From the NCBI GenBank assembly GCA_050258755.1, contig JBLMZI010000007.1, positions 186,001 to 250,000 on the forward strand: a stretch of DNA of 64,000 nucleotides, written 5' to 3'. The notes beneath the pieces were generated by a model. The model had not been told where the DNA came from. It made no database searches and worked only from the letters and a program-made list of their open reading frames with translations. Below, piece after piece: positions 8,878 through 17,849 of this stretch. The position numbers were made by a program, and so were the translations under genes. The first letter of the stretch is position 1. Each line of letters begins with the position of its first letter. The stretch is from JBLMZI01 sp050258755. Its GTDB lineage: Bacteria; Bacillota; Syntrophomonadia; Syntrophomonadales; DTU052.

Positions 8878-9101
8878 GGGATTCACTCCTTTGCAGGTCT
8901 AAAATTTGGTGCGGGCCGTGGGCCAGCGATATGTGCCAATATTTCGATAATGTTTCCGGCAAATCCTTCTTAAAGAATGTCTCGCGCTGTGTAAGGGATT
9001 TGGTATGGCAGCGTACTAGAAGGCAGAAAACGTTTTCAAGACCTAATTTGCCTGACCCAAAATTGAATTCATTTAATTTAAGAAGAAAGGGAGCGAATGA
9101 G

Positions 9102-11294
9102 ATGTTTCAGCGATTGAAGCGGTTTCGCTTTACATCCGTAATCGCCGGACTGACCATCCTGGGACTCTGCCTGACCCCGGCGGTCTCGGCGGGAAAAGCC
9201 AAAACAGACCTTAAAACGGTCAAGAAACCAGCGGCAGCGGCGGCCAAAAGGCCGATGCGTACTTTTGCCAGCCAGAAAGAATTATCAGACTACATAAAGA
9301 ACAATATTCAGCTGTCCGGACGTTTTGGATACTATGGCGGTACCGTCTCGATGCGGCGCAGTGATGTCATTATGATGAAAGAGGCGATGCCTCTGGCAGC
9401 GGCGCCTTCAGCGGTTGGCGCGGCCGACCAGGCGAGCCCGGCGAATACCGGCAGCGGGGAGACCAGCATTGATTACTCCAAGACCAATGTGCAGGTTGAA
9501 GGTGTGGACGAAGCCGACTTCGTCAAGTCGGACGGCAAATACCTTTATGTGGCTTCTGGCACAACGCTGTTTATTGTCAAGGCTTACCCGGCTGGAAAAG
9601 GCCAGATTGTCTCCAGAATCACCCTGAAAGGGAGTCCCTCGGATCTGTTTATCAATGGTAACCGGATGATAGTCATGGGGCGCGGCCAGGAGTGGATGGA
9701 CCTGGATATTAAGCTTTTCGATATCACAGACCGGGCTCATCCCGAGGTATTGAAAACGATTCAACTCAATGGGGATTATGTGCGGAGCCGGATGATCGGT
9801 GATACCGCCTATTTGTTAATCAGTTCCCCAATGGAGCAGAACGGGGACGTGTATGAGCTTCCGAAAGTGACCATTAACGGCGTGGAGCGCAAGATCGCTC
9901 CCAATCAGATTTATGCCTTTGGGATCCCGGACTACTCGTACCAGTATACCCGGGTTATGGCGATCAATCTGAAAAACACCGCGGAACTACCGTCTGAGAA
10001 GGTGTTTTTGACCGGGACTTCGCAGAATGTCTTCGCGTCGACCAAAAACATCTATATGACCAACCAGAAAGTGCCGGATTATCAGGCGTTCACCAACCGG
10101 CTGCTGGATGAGTACACCCGTATGATCCCGGCGAAGGCCAAAGAAATTGCCGCGATCAGAGCCGGGAAAGACAGCTTCGATCAGAAACTGTCCGATATTG
10201 ACCAGTTGATTTCCGAATATATTGATTCGCTGGACTATGATGCGGCCGCCAAACTCGAGGAAAAGGTGCGCGATTTGCAGCAGCGCTGGCAGGCTGACAT
10301 GCAGCGGGAGCGGGAGAAAACCACGATTACCAGGCTGGCGGTTAACGGCCGGGATATCCAGTTCGGAGCCACCGGGGAAGTGCCGGGGTCGGTCCTGAAT
10401 CAGTTTTCGATGGATGAGCATAACGGGTATTTCCGGATTGCCACCACCAGCCAGACGATGGGCTTGTTTGGCGCCGGCGGCACGCGGAACAACGTCTATG
10501 TTCTCGACAGCAGCTTGAAAATGACGGGGCGTCTGCAGGGTCTGGCCCCGAACGAACGGATTTACTCCGCACGGTTCATGGGCAACCGGGTTTATCTGGT
10601 TACTTTCCGTCAGGTGGACCCGCTTTTCGTGATCGACCTGACCAATCCTAAAAAACCGGCTGTGCTTGGAAAACTCAAGATTCCGGGCTATTCGGATTAT
10701 CTGCATCCGATCGATGACAAGTATCTGATCGGGATTGGCAAAGAAGTAGCCGAGATCCAGCCTGAACCAATGCCAGTCGATGTCTCGGCAAAGGTTTCGG
10801 CGCGCATGATCATGCCGCCGCTGGCCCGTCCGCAAGGACTCAAAATTGCGCTCTTTGACGTATCCGACCCGAACCACCCGCGGGAGATCTCAAAGTATGT
10901 GGTGGATGGTTACTCTGATTCGTCGGCCCTCCATGATCACCGGGCATTCTTATATAGCCGGGAAAAGAACCTTATGGTGCTGCCGGTGGACATTTATGAA
11001 CCGTACCGGATAATGACCGAAGGGAACGACAAGAGCGGGACCGTTGTAAAAGGCCCATGGTATGGCGCATTTGTTTTCAACGTATCACCGAAAGACGGCA
11101 TTAAGCTGAAAGGAAAGATTCAGCACGAGACCGAGACACAGGTCAAACCGGCTGACGAGTATATTGACTGGAGCCGGCAGCAGATCCAGCGCGGTCTGTA
11201 TATTGAGGATGTTCTGCTGACGGTTTCCGATCACATGATTAAGTGGAATCAGATTTCCGATCTGAAAGAAGTGGATCGGGTCAACCTGGATTAG
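9102..11294 (+). CDS. Secreted beta-propeller domain protein (Beta_propel family)
   Basis: A 730-residue protein starting at ATG 9102 behind AAAGGGAG. An N-terminal signal peptide (hydrophobic about 10-30) directs export. The hallmark of the Beta_propel family, NVQVEGVDEADFVKSDGKY, occurs at about residues 130-150 and is followed by repeated propeller blades (FINGNRMIVMG, YVLDSSLKMTG, LFVIDLTNPKKPA, IALFDVSDPNHP). A charged helical stretch near residues 340-410 interrupts the blades and includes a UVR-like coil (YDAAAKLEEKVRDLQ). These proteins are exported and of unknown function; a sensory, adhesive or dehydrogenase-partner role has been proposed only by fold. A strong terminator follows, so it is probably monocistronic. 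Confidence 0.85.
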   Translation: MFQRLKRFRFTSVIAGLTILGLCLTPAVSAGKAKTDLKTVKKPAAAAAKRPMRTFASQKELSDYIKNNIQLSGRFGYYGGTVSMRRSDVIMMKEAMPLAAAPSAVGAADQASPANTGSGETSIDYSKTNVQVEGVDEADFVKSDGKYLYVASGTTLFIVKAYPAGKGQIVSRITLKGSPSDLFINGNRMIVMGRGQEWMDLDIKLFDITDRAHPEVLKTIQLNGDYVRSRMIGDTAYLLISSPMEQNGDVYELPKVTINGVERKIAPNQIYAFGIPDYSYQYTRVMAINLKNTAELPSEKVFLTGTSQNVFASTKNIYMTNQKVPDYQAFTNRLLDEYTRMIPAKAKEIAAIRAGKDSFDQKLSDIDQLISEYIDSLDYDAAAKLEEKVRDLQQRWQADMQREREKTTITRLAVNGRDIQFGATGEVPGSVLNQFSMDEHNGYFRIATTSQTMGLFGAGGTRNNVYVLDSSLKMTGRLQGLAPNERIYSARFMGNRVYLVTFRQVDPLFVIDLTNPKKPAVLGKLKIPGYSDYLHPIDDKYLIGIGKEVAEIQPEPMPVDVSAKVSARMIMPPLARPQGLKIALFDVSDPNHPREISKYVVDGYSDSSALHDHRAFLYSREKNLMVLPVDIYEPYRIMTEGNDKSGTVVKGPWYGAFVFNVSPKDGIKLKGKIQHETETQVKPADEYIDWSRQQIQRGLYIEDVLLTVSDHMIKWNQISDLKEVDRVNLD

Positions 11295-11316
11295 CCCATA
11301 ACAACAAAAAGACCTT

Positions 11317-11356
11317 GAACGGCCTGGGAAAAAATGTTCCCAGGCCGTTCGTTTTT
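11317..11356 (+). terminator. Intrinsic terminator after the Beta_propel gene
   Basis: A perfect 14-bp stem (11317-11330 with 11337-11350), six-base loop and a GTTTTT tail. A second small hairpin (GAAAACC 11360-11366 with GGTTTTC 11373-11379, then ATTTT) follows at once, giving a double terminator. Confidence 0.93.
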
Positions 11357-11817
11357 CTGGAAAACCCTTTGCGGTTTTCATTTTGCCAACCCGGGGTTTC
11401 GCAGATCAAAAGGGAATCGAGGATCAAAATATGGATGGCAAGCAGATGTTTAGGTCGTAAACTAAAACGGGCAAAACGGCCCAAAAACCGTCGGCCAAGC
11501 GAGATTGTGCCATCCGGCGGCCGGGAAGGAATCATTGCAGAAAATGAAAAACGTCAACATGGCACACGAGAAATTGAGCTGCCAGGTTAGCGTGGGCATT
11601 CCAGGGAAAATTGCCCTTAAATGGAAGAAGGGCAGGGGGGCGAGTCGTCTTAGCCGGCTTGCGGCATCTGCCGATCATGAAAACATATCCACTCGGCGTC
11701 CCTTCACATCTGCCCGCAAATGGGCTACAGTGAAAAGGTTAAAGTCGAAAAGAAACGGTTACTTCGGCGCCGGATGCAGTTTGTACGCAGATGGGAGCGA
11801 CGAAAGGCGGTTCGAAC
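11357..11817. other. Long leader/intergenic region before the MFS gene
   Basis: About 460 bases with no supported gene; open frames here lack ribosome binding sites and motifs. After the second terminator hairpin there are competing inverted repeats: GGGCA (11594-11598) can pair with TGCCC (11612-11616), while TGCCCTT (11612-11618) can instead pair with AAGGGCA (11628-11634). Such mutually exclusive hairpins can belong to a regulatory leader, but no known riboswitch consensus was recognised. Confidence 0.45.
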
Positions 11818-13008
11818 ATGAATGAGCAGAAACGGCAGATTGGCGGAGCCCTGGCCCTTTTTGCGGCGGCCAGCATGTTCATGGGCTTATATGGTGGGTT
11901 TTACTCGCCGTCCTTCAATAATTACCTGGCTCAAGTTTTTCACGTCGGTGAAGTCGCCCGCGGCTGGATGGAACTCCCCAGAGAGATGCCGGGATTTCTG
12001 GTCGTCTTCTTGCTGGCGCTGCTCGCTCGGGTGGCAGATACCCGGATCGCGCTGGTTTCCGCCGGGGTTGTGGCCTTGGCTCTTTTCGGGCAGGGTTTTT
12101 TGGCGCCAAACCTGGGTGTTGCTGTTGTCTGGATGTTCCTTTGGAGCGCCGGCGCGCACCTGTACATGGTAATCGCGCCCGCGATCGGACTGCGGCTGGC
12201 CCGGGAAGGCCAGGAGGGAACCTTGCTCGGCAAGCTGGGTTTGCTCGAATCGCTCGGGACGCTGCCGGGAATGGCGCTGTTGTTCCTGGGTACCCGTTAT
12301 TTTCATGCTTCTTTCGGCCTGATATTTGGCGCGGCCGCTTTTTTTGCCCTGGCCGCCGCTCTGCTGCTTTTCAGAATAAAGCCACGCCCGGTTGACACCA
12401 CTGCGTCCAGGATGGTTTTTAAGCGGGAATATGGGCTTTACTACTGGCTGAACATTCTTTTCGGCGCTCGTAAGCAGGTTTTCTTAACTTTTGCCCCCTG
12501 GGTGCTGATCAAGATCTTTCACGCCGATGTCTCGGTGTTTGCGATTTTAGGACTGATTGGAACCGGCTTGAGTCTCGGCTTCCGGCCGCTTCTGGGCAAA
12601 GCGATCGATATCATTGGGGAGCGCCGGATTATCGCGATCGAATCCGTGCTGCTGGTTGGAATTTGCGTTCTTTACGGCTTTGCGCAGTCCTGGTTCCCTT
12701 CCCGGCTTGCCATGCTTGTTATTATGGCCTGTTACATTATCGACCAGCTCTTAATGGCGGCCACTATGGCGCGGGTCACATACATCCATCGGACCGTCCA
12801 TGTGCCAGGCGATCTGGCGCCGACCCTGTCCATGGGGATGACGCTGGATCACGCGGTTTCCATGCTCGTTCCGATTCTGGGCGGACTGATCTGGGCCAAG
12901 GCCGGTTACCCGGTTCTATTCCTGGCAGCGGCCGGAATCGCACTGGTGAATCTGGTTGCCGCCCTGCGGATTTCGGATCGTGAGCCAGTCACTATGACTT
13001 CAAATTGA
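11818..13008 (+). CDS. MFS transporter
   Basis: A 396-residue protein with about twelve hydrophobic segments, the size and pattern of the major facilitator superfamily. It starts at ATG 11818 behind GAAAGGCGG; an upstream in-frame ATG (11791) has no ribosome binding site. The central loop (residues about 185-205) is charged as expected between the two six-helix halves. Substrate cannot be told from sequence. It stands alone between a terminator and a promoter for the next gene, so it is likely regulated on its own, perhaps through the long upstream region. Confidence 0.85.
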   Translation: MNEQKRQIGGALALFAAASMFMGLYGGFYSPSFNNYLAQVFHVGEVARGWMELPREMPGFLVVFLLALLARVADTRIALVSAGVVALALFGQGFLAPNLGVAVVWMFLWSAGAHLYMVIAPAIGLRLAREGQEGTLLGKLGLLESLGTLPGMALLFLGTRYFHASFGLIFGAAAFFALAAALLLFRIKPRPVDTTASRMVFKREYGLYYWLNILFGARKQVFLTFAPWVLIKIFHADVSVFAILGLIGTGLSLGFRPLLGKAIDIIGERRIIAIESVLLVGICVLYGFAQSWFPSRLAMLVIMACYIIDQLLMAATMARVTYIHRTVHVPGDLAPTLSMGMTLDHAVSMLVPILGGLIWAKAGYPVLFLAAAGIALVNLVAALRISDREPVTMTSN

Positions 13009-13077
13009 TGCCCCCATTCGGCTCTTCTTGGATAATGCGAAAACGTTTCCGGTATGAAGGAAATTCCCGCGCAGCAC

Positions 13078-13106
13078 GTGACAGCATTGCGAATCCTTCC
13101 TATAAT
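13078..13106 (+). promoter_or_regulatory. Sigma-A-type promoter of the P-type ATPase gene
   Basis: GTGACA (13078-13083) and a consensus TATAAT (13101-13106) are 17 bases apart. The expected start, near 13112, gives a leader of about 40 bases to ATG 13153, supporting that start codon. Confidence 0.75.
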
Positions 13107-13152
13107 TAATGGTAACGTGCCGATACGTACCCGGTTCGTTGGGAGGGGAATC

Positions 13153-15681
13153 ATGACAGCCCGAAAAGCAGGACTCTCAACCAATGAGGCTGAAATCAAG
13201 TTTGAAACGTTCGGACCGAATCGAATTCATCCGCCGTTCAGGCCCGGTTTATTGTCGATTATCTGGGAAGAATTAACCGAACCGATGATTCTTTTGCTCA
13301 TCGCCGTCGGTGCCGCCTATTTTCTGCTGGGGGAACCGGCCGAAGCCTTCGCAGTGATCGCTATTATTCTTGGGATTTTATCGGTCGAGGTGTGGACCGA
13401 GTTTCGCGCCAAACGGTCGCTGGCCGAGTTGGCCCGGATGAACGAACCCGAAATTCTGTGCTTTCGGGATGGCGAGCTGGCTGCGATCCCCGTCGAGCAA
13501 TTGGTTCCGGGCGATGTGATCTTTCTCCGGACCGGTTCACGGGTTCCGGCTGATGCCCAGTGGCTCGAAGGCACTGAACTGATGGCTGACGAGTCGATGC
13601 TGACCGGCGAATCCGTTCTCGCCGTTAAATCAATGGATATCCCGCAGTTATTTTCAGGCACTCTGATTACCGGGGGCGAAGCCTATGCTATGGTCACCGC
13701 GACCGGGTCCGAGACCCGGCTGGGGTCTATCGTGGCAATGGCTGGCGCGGTCCGGCCGCCGAGAACCCCGCTTCAGCACGCGATGCGCGGTTTAGCGCGC
13801 ATTCTTGTCATCGCAGCCCTGATCTTTTCCGGATTGATTCCACTGCTGTATTATGCGCTGGGCTTAATGGATTGGCAGAACGCGATACTGTCAGGCCTAA
13901 GCCTTGCCTTTGCCACGATACCCGAGGAACTCCCGATTTTGATTACCGTGGTACTGGGGATCGGCGCGGTGAAGCTTGCTTCCGAAAACGCGTTGATTCG
14001 GGACCTGCGCGCCGCCGAAACCTTGGGTCATGTGACCGCGGTAGTCACCGATAAGACTGGAACTTTGACTGAAAACAGCTTAACCCTGACCGGCGAATCG
14101 TCGCCTGGCAGCCGCGGGCTGAAAGCATACCGCGCCGGAGACCTGGAACCCGGGATGGCAGCGATGGGCGCCTTTCTAAGCTTGGGCTTCAGACATGAAG
14201 ACCAACCGGTATTGGTCGATCCATTGGAAACCGCGGTTTGGAATGGCTTTTCGGGGGTTGATGCGCCGGAACAGCCGGCCTTGCAGAGAATCCCGTTTGA
14301 TCGCGAGCGTGGTTGGTCTGGGGCCGTCTGGGAAGATCCCGAAACCGGCGAGGCCTCGATCTATTTCAAAGGCATTCCGGAAGCTTTGCTCACGCTGTGC
14401 ACCGCCTGCTTGACCGAGGATGGTGAATTCCTGGAGATGGATGATGAATTCCGGCAGACGGAATGGGAAAAGGTCCGGAAAATAGCAGGGGAAGGCTTCA
14501 GAATGATTGGCGTCGGTTATGCTGCCTGGCAAAATGGGCGCCTGGGGGATATGCCTATATATCTGGGCTTTATTGCGGTTCAGGACCCGCTGCGCACGGA
14601 AGCGGCTCAGGCAGTTGCCGAAGTGCTGCGCGCGGGTGTAAAAGTATACTTGGCGACCGGGGATCACGAGGCATATGCCCGTGCGGTGGCCAGGGAGGTC
14701 GGATTGGATCCGGATCGGGTCATCACCGGAAGCGAACTGCTGGCGATGACGGATGACCAGTTGATGGAACAACTGGTGGAATCGGCGGTATTTGCCCGAA
14801 TCCAGCCTGAGGACAAGCTCAGGGTGGTGCTCTCCCTTCGGGCGCGTGGAGAAGTCGTGGCTATGATCGGCGACGGCAGCAACGACGCACCGGCGCTTAG
14901 GGCCGCCGATGTCGGCATCGCCATGGGACTTGGCGGAACCGACGCTGCCCGGGAGGCTAGCAGCATGGTACTAACGGACGATCGGTTTGCGACCCTGATT
15001 AAAGGGCTTCGGGCTGGACGGGTTCTGTATTTGAATCTCCGGAAGGGAATTCGCTACTATTTGGCGGTCAAACTTGGGCTGATCGGCGCCATGCTCGGGG
15101 CCGTCATTTTCCATATGGCATCGCCGCTGACGGCGGTGTTGGTCATTTTGTTGGAACTGTTTATGGACCTTGCGGCGTCGACCGCTTTTGTGGCGGAAAG
15201 GCCGGAAGCCGGATTGATGGATCAGCCGCTCGAGGCCGAACTGACCATGATGGATCCGGCAATGGTGAGCGGAGTGGTTACAGGTGGGATTGCACTCGCG
15301 GTGACGGTCGTCGCGGGGGCAGCGGTTCCGCACTGGTTTGGACTTGCAAAGCATGGGGCCGAAGTGGCCGGGGCTTTCACGGCCTGGATGCTGGGGCATG
15401 CCGCGCTGGCTTACCGCTTCCGGATCTGGAAATATGCAAAAATCGGTTTGGGGCTGTTCTCGAACCGGATCATGAATCTCTGGGCAGCCGCGGCCCTGGT
15501 GACGGCCTGCGCGGTGACTTATGTTCCCTGGTTCAACCGGATTTTCGGGACCCAGCCGCTGCCGTTCTGGCTCTGGGGATCGATTGCCGTCGGGGCAGTG
15601 ATTGCAATCACTGCGCTGACCTGGCTTGGGAACCTTCGTGAGGCAATCAATGCGGAGCGATTTTTAAAAAATCATAGATAG
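13153..15681 (+). CDS. Cation-transporting P-type ATPase (P2-like)
   Basis: An 842-residue P-type ATPase. It has the actuator motif TGES, the membrane motif PEELP (257-261), the phosphorylation site DKTGT (Asp300), and the hinge GDGSNDAPA. PEELP rather than a CPC motif and the overall order (N-terminal cation ATPase domain, E1-E2 ATPase, HAD domain, C-terminal membrane helices) place it with P2-type Ca2+/cation pumps, not heavy-metal pumps. The cation cannot be fixed from sequence; Ca2+ or Mn2+ efflux is most likely. The start at ATG 13153 has GGGAGGGG upstream and fits the promoter. TatA follows 12 bases later. Confidence 0.9.
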   Translation: MTARKAGLSTNEAEIKFETFGPNRIHPPFRPGLLSIIWEELTEPMILLLIAVGAAYFLLGEPAEAFAVIAIILGILSVEVWTEFRAKRSLAELARMNEPEILCFRDGELAAIPVEQLVPGDVIFLRTGSRVPADAQWLEGTELMADESMLTGESVLAVKSMDIPQLFSGTLITGGEAYAMVTATGSETRLGSIVAMAGAVRPPRTPLQHAMRGLARILVIAALIFSGLIPLLYYALGLMDWQNAILSGLSLAFATIPEELPILITVVLGIGAVKLASENALIRDLRAAETLGHVTAVVTDKTGTLTENSLTLTGESSPGSRGLKAYRAGDLEPGMAAMGAFLSLGFRHEDQPVLVDPLETAVWNGFSGVDAPEQPALQRIPFDRERGWSGAVWEDPETGEASIYFKGIPEALLTLCTACLTEDGEFLEMDDEFRQTEWEKVRKIAGEGFRMIGVGYAAWQNGRLGDMPIYLGFIAVQDPLRTEAAQAVAEVLRAGVKVYLATGDHEAYARAVAREVGLDPDRVITGSELLAMTDDQLMEQLVESAVFARIQPEDKLRVVLSLRARGEVVAMIGDGSNDAPALRAADVGIAMGLGGTDAAREASSMVLTDDRFATLIKGLRAGRVLYLNLRKGIRYYLAVKLGLIGAMLGAVIFHMASPLTAVLVILLELFMDLAASTAFVAERPEAGLMDQPLEAELTMMDPAMVSGVVTGGIALAVTVVAGAAVPHWFGLAKHGAEVAGAFTAWMLGHAALAYRFRIWKYAKIGLGLFSNRIMNLWAAAALVTACAVTYVPWFNRIFGTQPLPFWLWGSIAVGAVIAITALTWLGNLREAINAERFLKNHR

Positions 15682-15693
15682 GAGGTTGGGAAG

Positions 15694-15858
15694 ATGTTCG
15701 GTATCATCGGCAACGTTGGCCCGTGGGAGTTGATCCTGGTCCTGACGATCTGCCTGTTCGTCTTTGGCGCGGGCAAGCTGCCCCAGGCCGGCAAGGCTCT
15801 GGGCGAAAGCATCGCCGAATTCCGTAAAGCGAGAGCCGGTCAGGAAGAGAACGCATAA
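15694..15858 (+). CDS. tatA: Twin-arginine translocase subunit TatA/E
   Basis: A 54-residue protein with an N-terminal membrane helix (WELILVLTICLFVFGAGKLP), the conserved FGAGKLPQ hinge, an amphipathic helix (ALGESIAEFRKA) and a short charged tail, exactly the TatA/TatE plan though short. It multimerises to form the pore for export of folded proteins. AGGAGG overlapping the end of the ATPase gene serves as ribosome binding site, so it is co-transcribed with the pump. No tatC is present in the window; it must be elsewhere. Confidence 0.92.
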   Translation: MFGIIGNVGPWELILVLTICLFVFGAGKLPQAGKALGESIAEFRKARAGQEENA

Positions 15859-15942
15859 TTCAGGCCTGACCGTAGGGCTGTCGAAGGCGGCAGTCGGAAT
15901 TTTACGCTGGTTTCGATGCCGGTACATATTGAAAACGAAACC

Positions 15943-15975
15943 AAGAAGCCCCCGTTCACACGGGGGCTTCTTTAT
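15943..15975. terminator. Bidirectional terminator between tatA and the acyl-CoA synthetase gene
   Basis: A perfect 13-bp stem (15943-15955 with 15960-15972) with a TCAC loop. AAGAAG/CTTCTTT flanks give T-rich ends in both directions between convergent genes. Confidence 0.9.
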
Positions 15976-15996
15976 GTGCCTTTTGGGGTGTAACGC

Positions 15997-17835
15997 TTAT
16001 TCCTTGTACATGGCTTCAATCACGGCCTGGTACTTCTCATTGATAACCCGCCGCTTGATTTTCTGGGTTGGGGTCAATTCGCCGGTTTCCTGAGTGAACT
16101 CGTTCGGCAGCAGCGTGAATTTCTTGATCTTTTCGACCTGGCCCAGGTCCGCGGTTTGCTCGTCAATCCGGTCGCGATAGAATTTGATGACCGCCGGATT
16201 CTGGCACAGGTCCTCATGGGATTTGTAGCTGATGCCGTTCTTGACCGCCCAGGCTTCCAGAGCCACAAAGCTCGGCACCAGCAGGGCGCTCACGAACTTC
16301 CGGCCGTCGCCGATCGCTGCGACCGATTCAATGTAAAAGTCGTCTTTCAGCATGGTTTCGATCTGCTGCGGCGCGATGTATTTGCCGCCGGAAGTCTTGA
16401 ACATGTCTTTCAGCCGGTCGGTAATGTTGATGTAGCCCTGTGCGTCAATATGTCCGATATCACCGGTCCTGATCCAGCCGTCTTCAGTAAAGAGCTGTGC
16501 CGTCAATTCCGGATTCTTGTAGTAGCCCTGGGTCATGCTCGGGCCTTTCGCCTGGATTTCGCCTTCCGGGGAAATCCGGATTTCCATCAGCGGAACCACC
16601 GGACCGCAGGTGCCGAACTTATTCCGCTCCGGATTGGAGACGCTGATGACGAAGCATTCGGTCATGCCATAGCCCTGCAGCAGCAGAACCCCGGCGCTGA
16701 AAAAGAACTCGGCAATCTCGCCGGAGAAGGCCGAACCGCCGCAGTTGTAAACCTTGGTGCGGCCGCCGAAAATGTTGCTAATTTTGCTGAGCACCAGCTT
16801 GCTGGCGAGTTTATGTTTGAGGCCAAGGCCGAAGGGGATCGGTTGATGCTCCTTGTTGAGGTAGCCGACCTCTTTGCCGACTTCCAGAGCCCAGGCGAAC
16901 AGCTTTTGCTTGGTCGGAGAGGAACTGCTGATCCCTTCCTTGACCTGGCCGTGGATCTTTTCCCAGACCCGCGGCACGCTGCACATGTAATGCGGGCGCG
17001 ACTCGGCCAAGAATTGCTGAATGGCGCCGGTGTCATGGCAGTAGTCCACCTGGCCGTTGCCGCACAGGATGAAGTAGCTCCAGGCCCGCTCGAACACGTG
17101 GGACAGCGGCAGGAAAGCAAGGTTGACGTCGGTTTCCACGATGGGGATGTGATAACCGGTGCCAAACAGCATGGCAAACCAGTTCTTGTGGGTTAACATG
17201 ACGCCTTTCGGTTCGCCGGTCGTTCCGGAGGTGTAAATGAGGGTCGAAAGATCATCGGAGTCGAGTTTGGCGATCCGGCCCTTGAGGGCGGCTTCCTGGC
17301 CGGCTTTGCGGCCCATCTCCAGAAAATCGTCGAAGGACATGACGTCGTCTGATTTGGCGATCTTGATGGTCTTATCGAAGGCGACAATCTTTTTCAAGGA
17401 CGGCGCTTCGGCCCGAATGGCCATCGCCTTGTTATACTGTTCCTGGTTGCCGACAAACAGGTATTTGATTTCGGCGTGATTGACGATGTATTTGAGTTCG
17501 GCCGCCGAGTTGGTGGCGTAAATAGGTACGGATGCTCCGCGGATGGTAAAGGAAGCATAGTCCATCACCGCCCATTCCACCCGGTTATTGCTGAACATGC
17601 CGATGAATTCGCCTTCGGCCGCGCCGAAAGCCAGAAGGCCTTTTGCGGCGGCGTCGATCATTTCGCCGAACTGGGCCCAGGTATAGGCGATCCATTCGCC
17701 ATAGGGCTTGTGCCGGACGGCGATCTTCTTGTCGCCATACTTTGCGACCCGGCTGCGGATCATCAAAGCCAGATGCTTTTCGCGGGCAAGGTACTGTTCA
17801 AACTCTTTCTGATATGCGGTGTTATCGTGAGCCAT
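15997..17835 (-). CDS. fadD: Long-chain acyl-CoA synthetase (AMP-dependent)
   Basis: A 612-residue ANL-superfamily enzyme. The ATP/AMP motif YTSGTTGEPKGVMLTH is intact, with later YGMTE and TGDIG motifs and the C-terminal lid (ITDRLKDMFKTSGGKY). It activates fatty acids to acyl-CoA at the expense of ATP. Its length and the N-terminal region resemble the FadD15/long-chain group. The ATG at 17835 is preferred because AGGAGTG lies just upstream; the ATG six codons earlier overlaps that site. The TetR gene lies 14 bases upstream on the same strand, so regulator and synthetase form an operon. Confidence 0.92.
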   Translation of the reverse strand: MAHDNTAYQKEFEQYLAREKHLALMIRSRVAKYGDKKIAVRHKPYGEWIAYTWAQFGEMIDAAAKGLLAFGAAEGEFIGMFSNNRVEWAVMDYASFTIRGASVPIYATNSAAELKYIVNHAEIKYLFVGNQEQYNKAMAIRAEAPSLKKIVAFDKTIKIAKSDDVMSFDDFLEMGRKAGQEAALKGRIAKLDSDDLSTLIYTSGTTGEPKGVMLTHKNWFAMLFGTGYHIPIVETDVNLAFLPLSHVFERAWSYFILCGNGQVDYCHDTGAIQQFLAESRPHYMCSVPRVWEKIHGQVKEGISSSSPTKQKLFAWALEVGKEVGYLNKEHQPIPFGLGLKHKLASKLVLSKISNIFGGRTKVYNCGGSAFSGEIAEFFFSAGVLLLQGYGMTECFVISVSNPERNKFGTCGPVVPLMEIRISPEGEIQAKGPSMTQGYYKNPELTAQLFTEDGWIRTGDIGHIDAQGYINITDRLKDMFKTSGGKYIAPQQIETMLKDDFYIESVAAIGDGRKFVSALLVPSFVALEAWAVKNGISYKSHEDLCQNPAVIKFYRDRIDEQTADLGQVEKIKKFTLLPNEFTQETGELTPTQKIKRRVINEKYQAVIEAMYKE

Positions 17836-17849
17836 AATTACACTCCTAT

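Noticed and set aside
9987..10877. Long minus-strand open frame (about 296 codons) inside the Beta_propel gene
   Set aside because: Antisense shadow of a clear gene; composition of translated protein is His/Arg-rich and lacks any fold signature.
16156..17196. Long plus-strand open frame inside the acyl-CoA synthetase gene
   Set aside because: Antisense shadow caused by high GC at third positions; the synthetase motifs are unambiguous.
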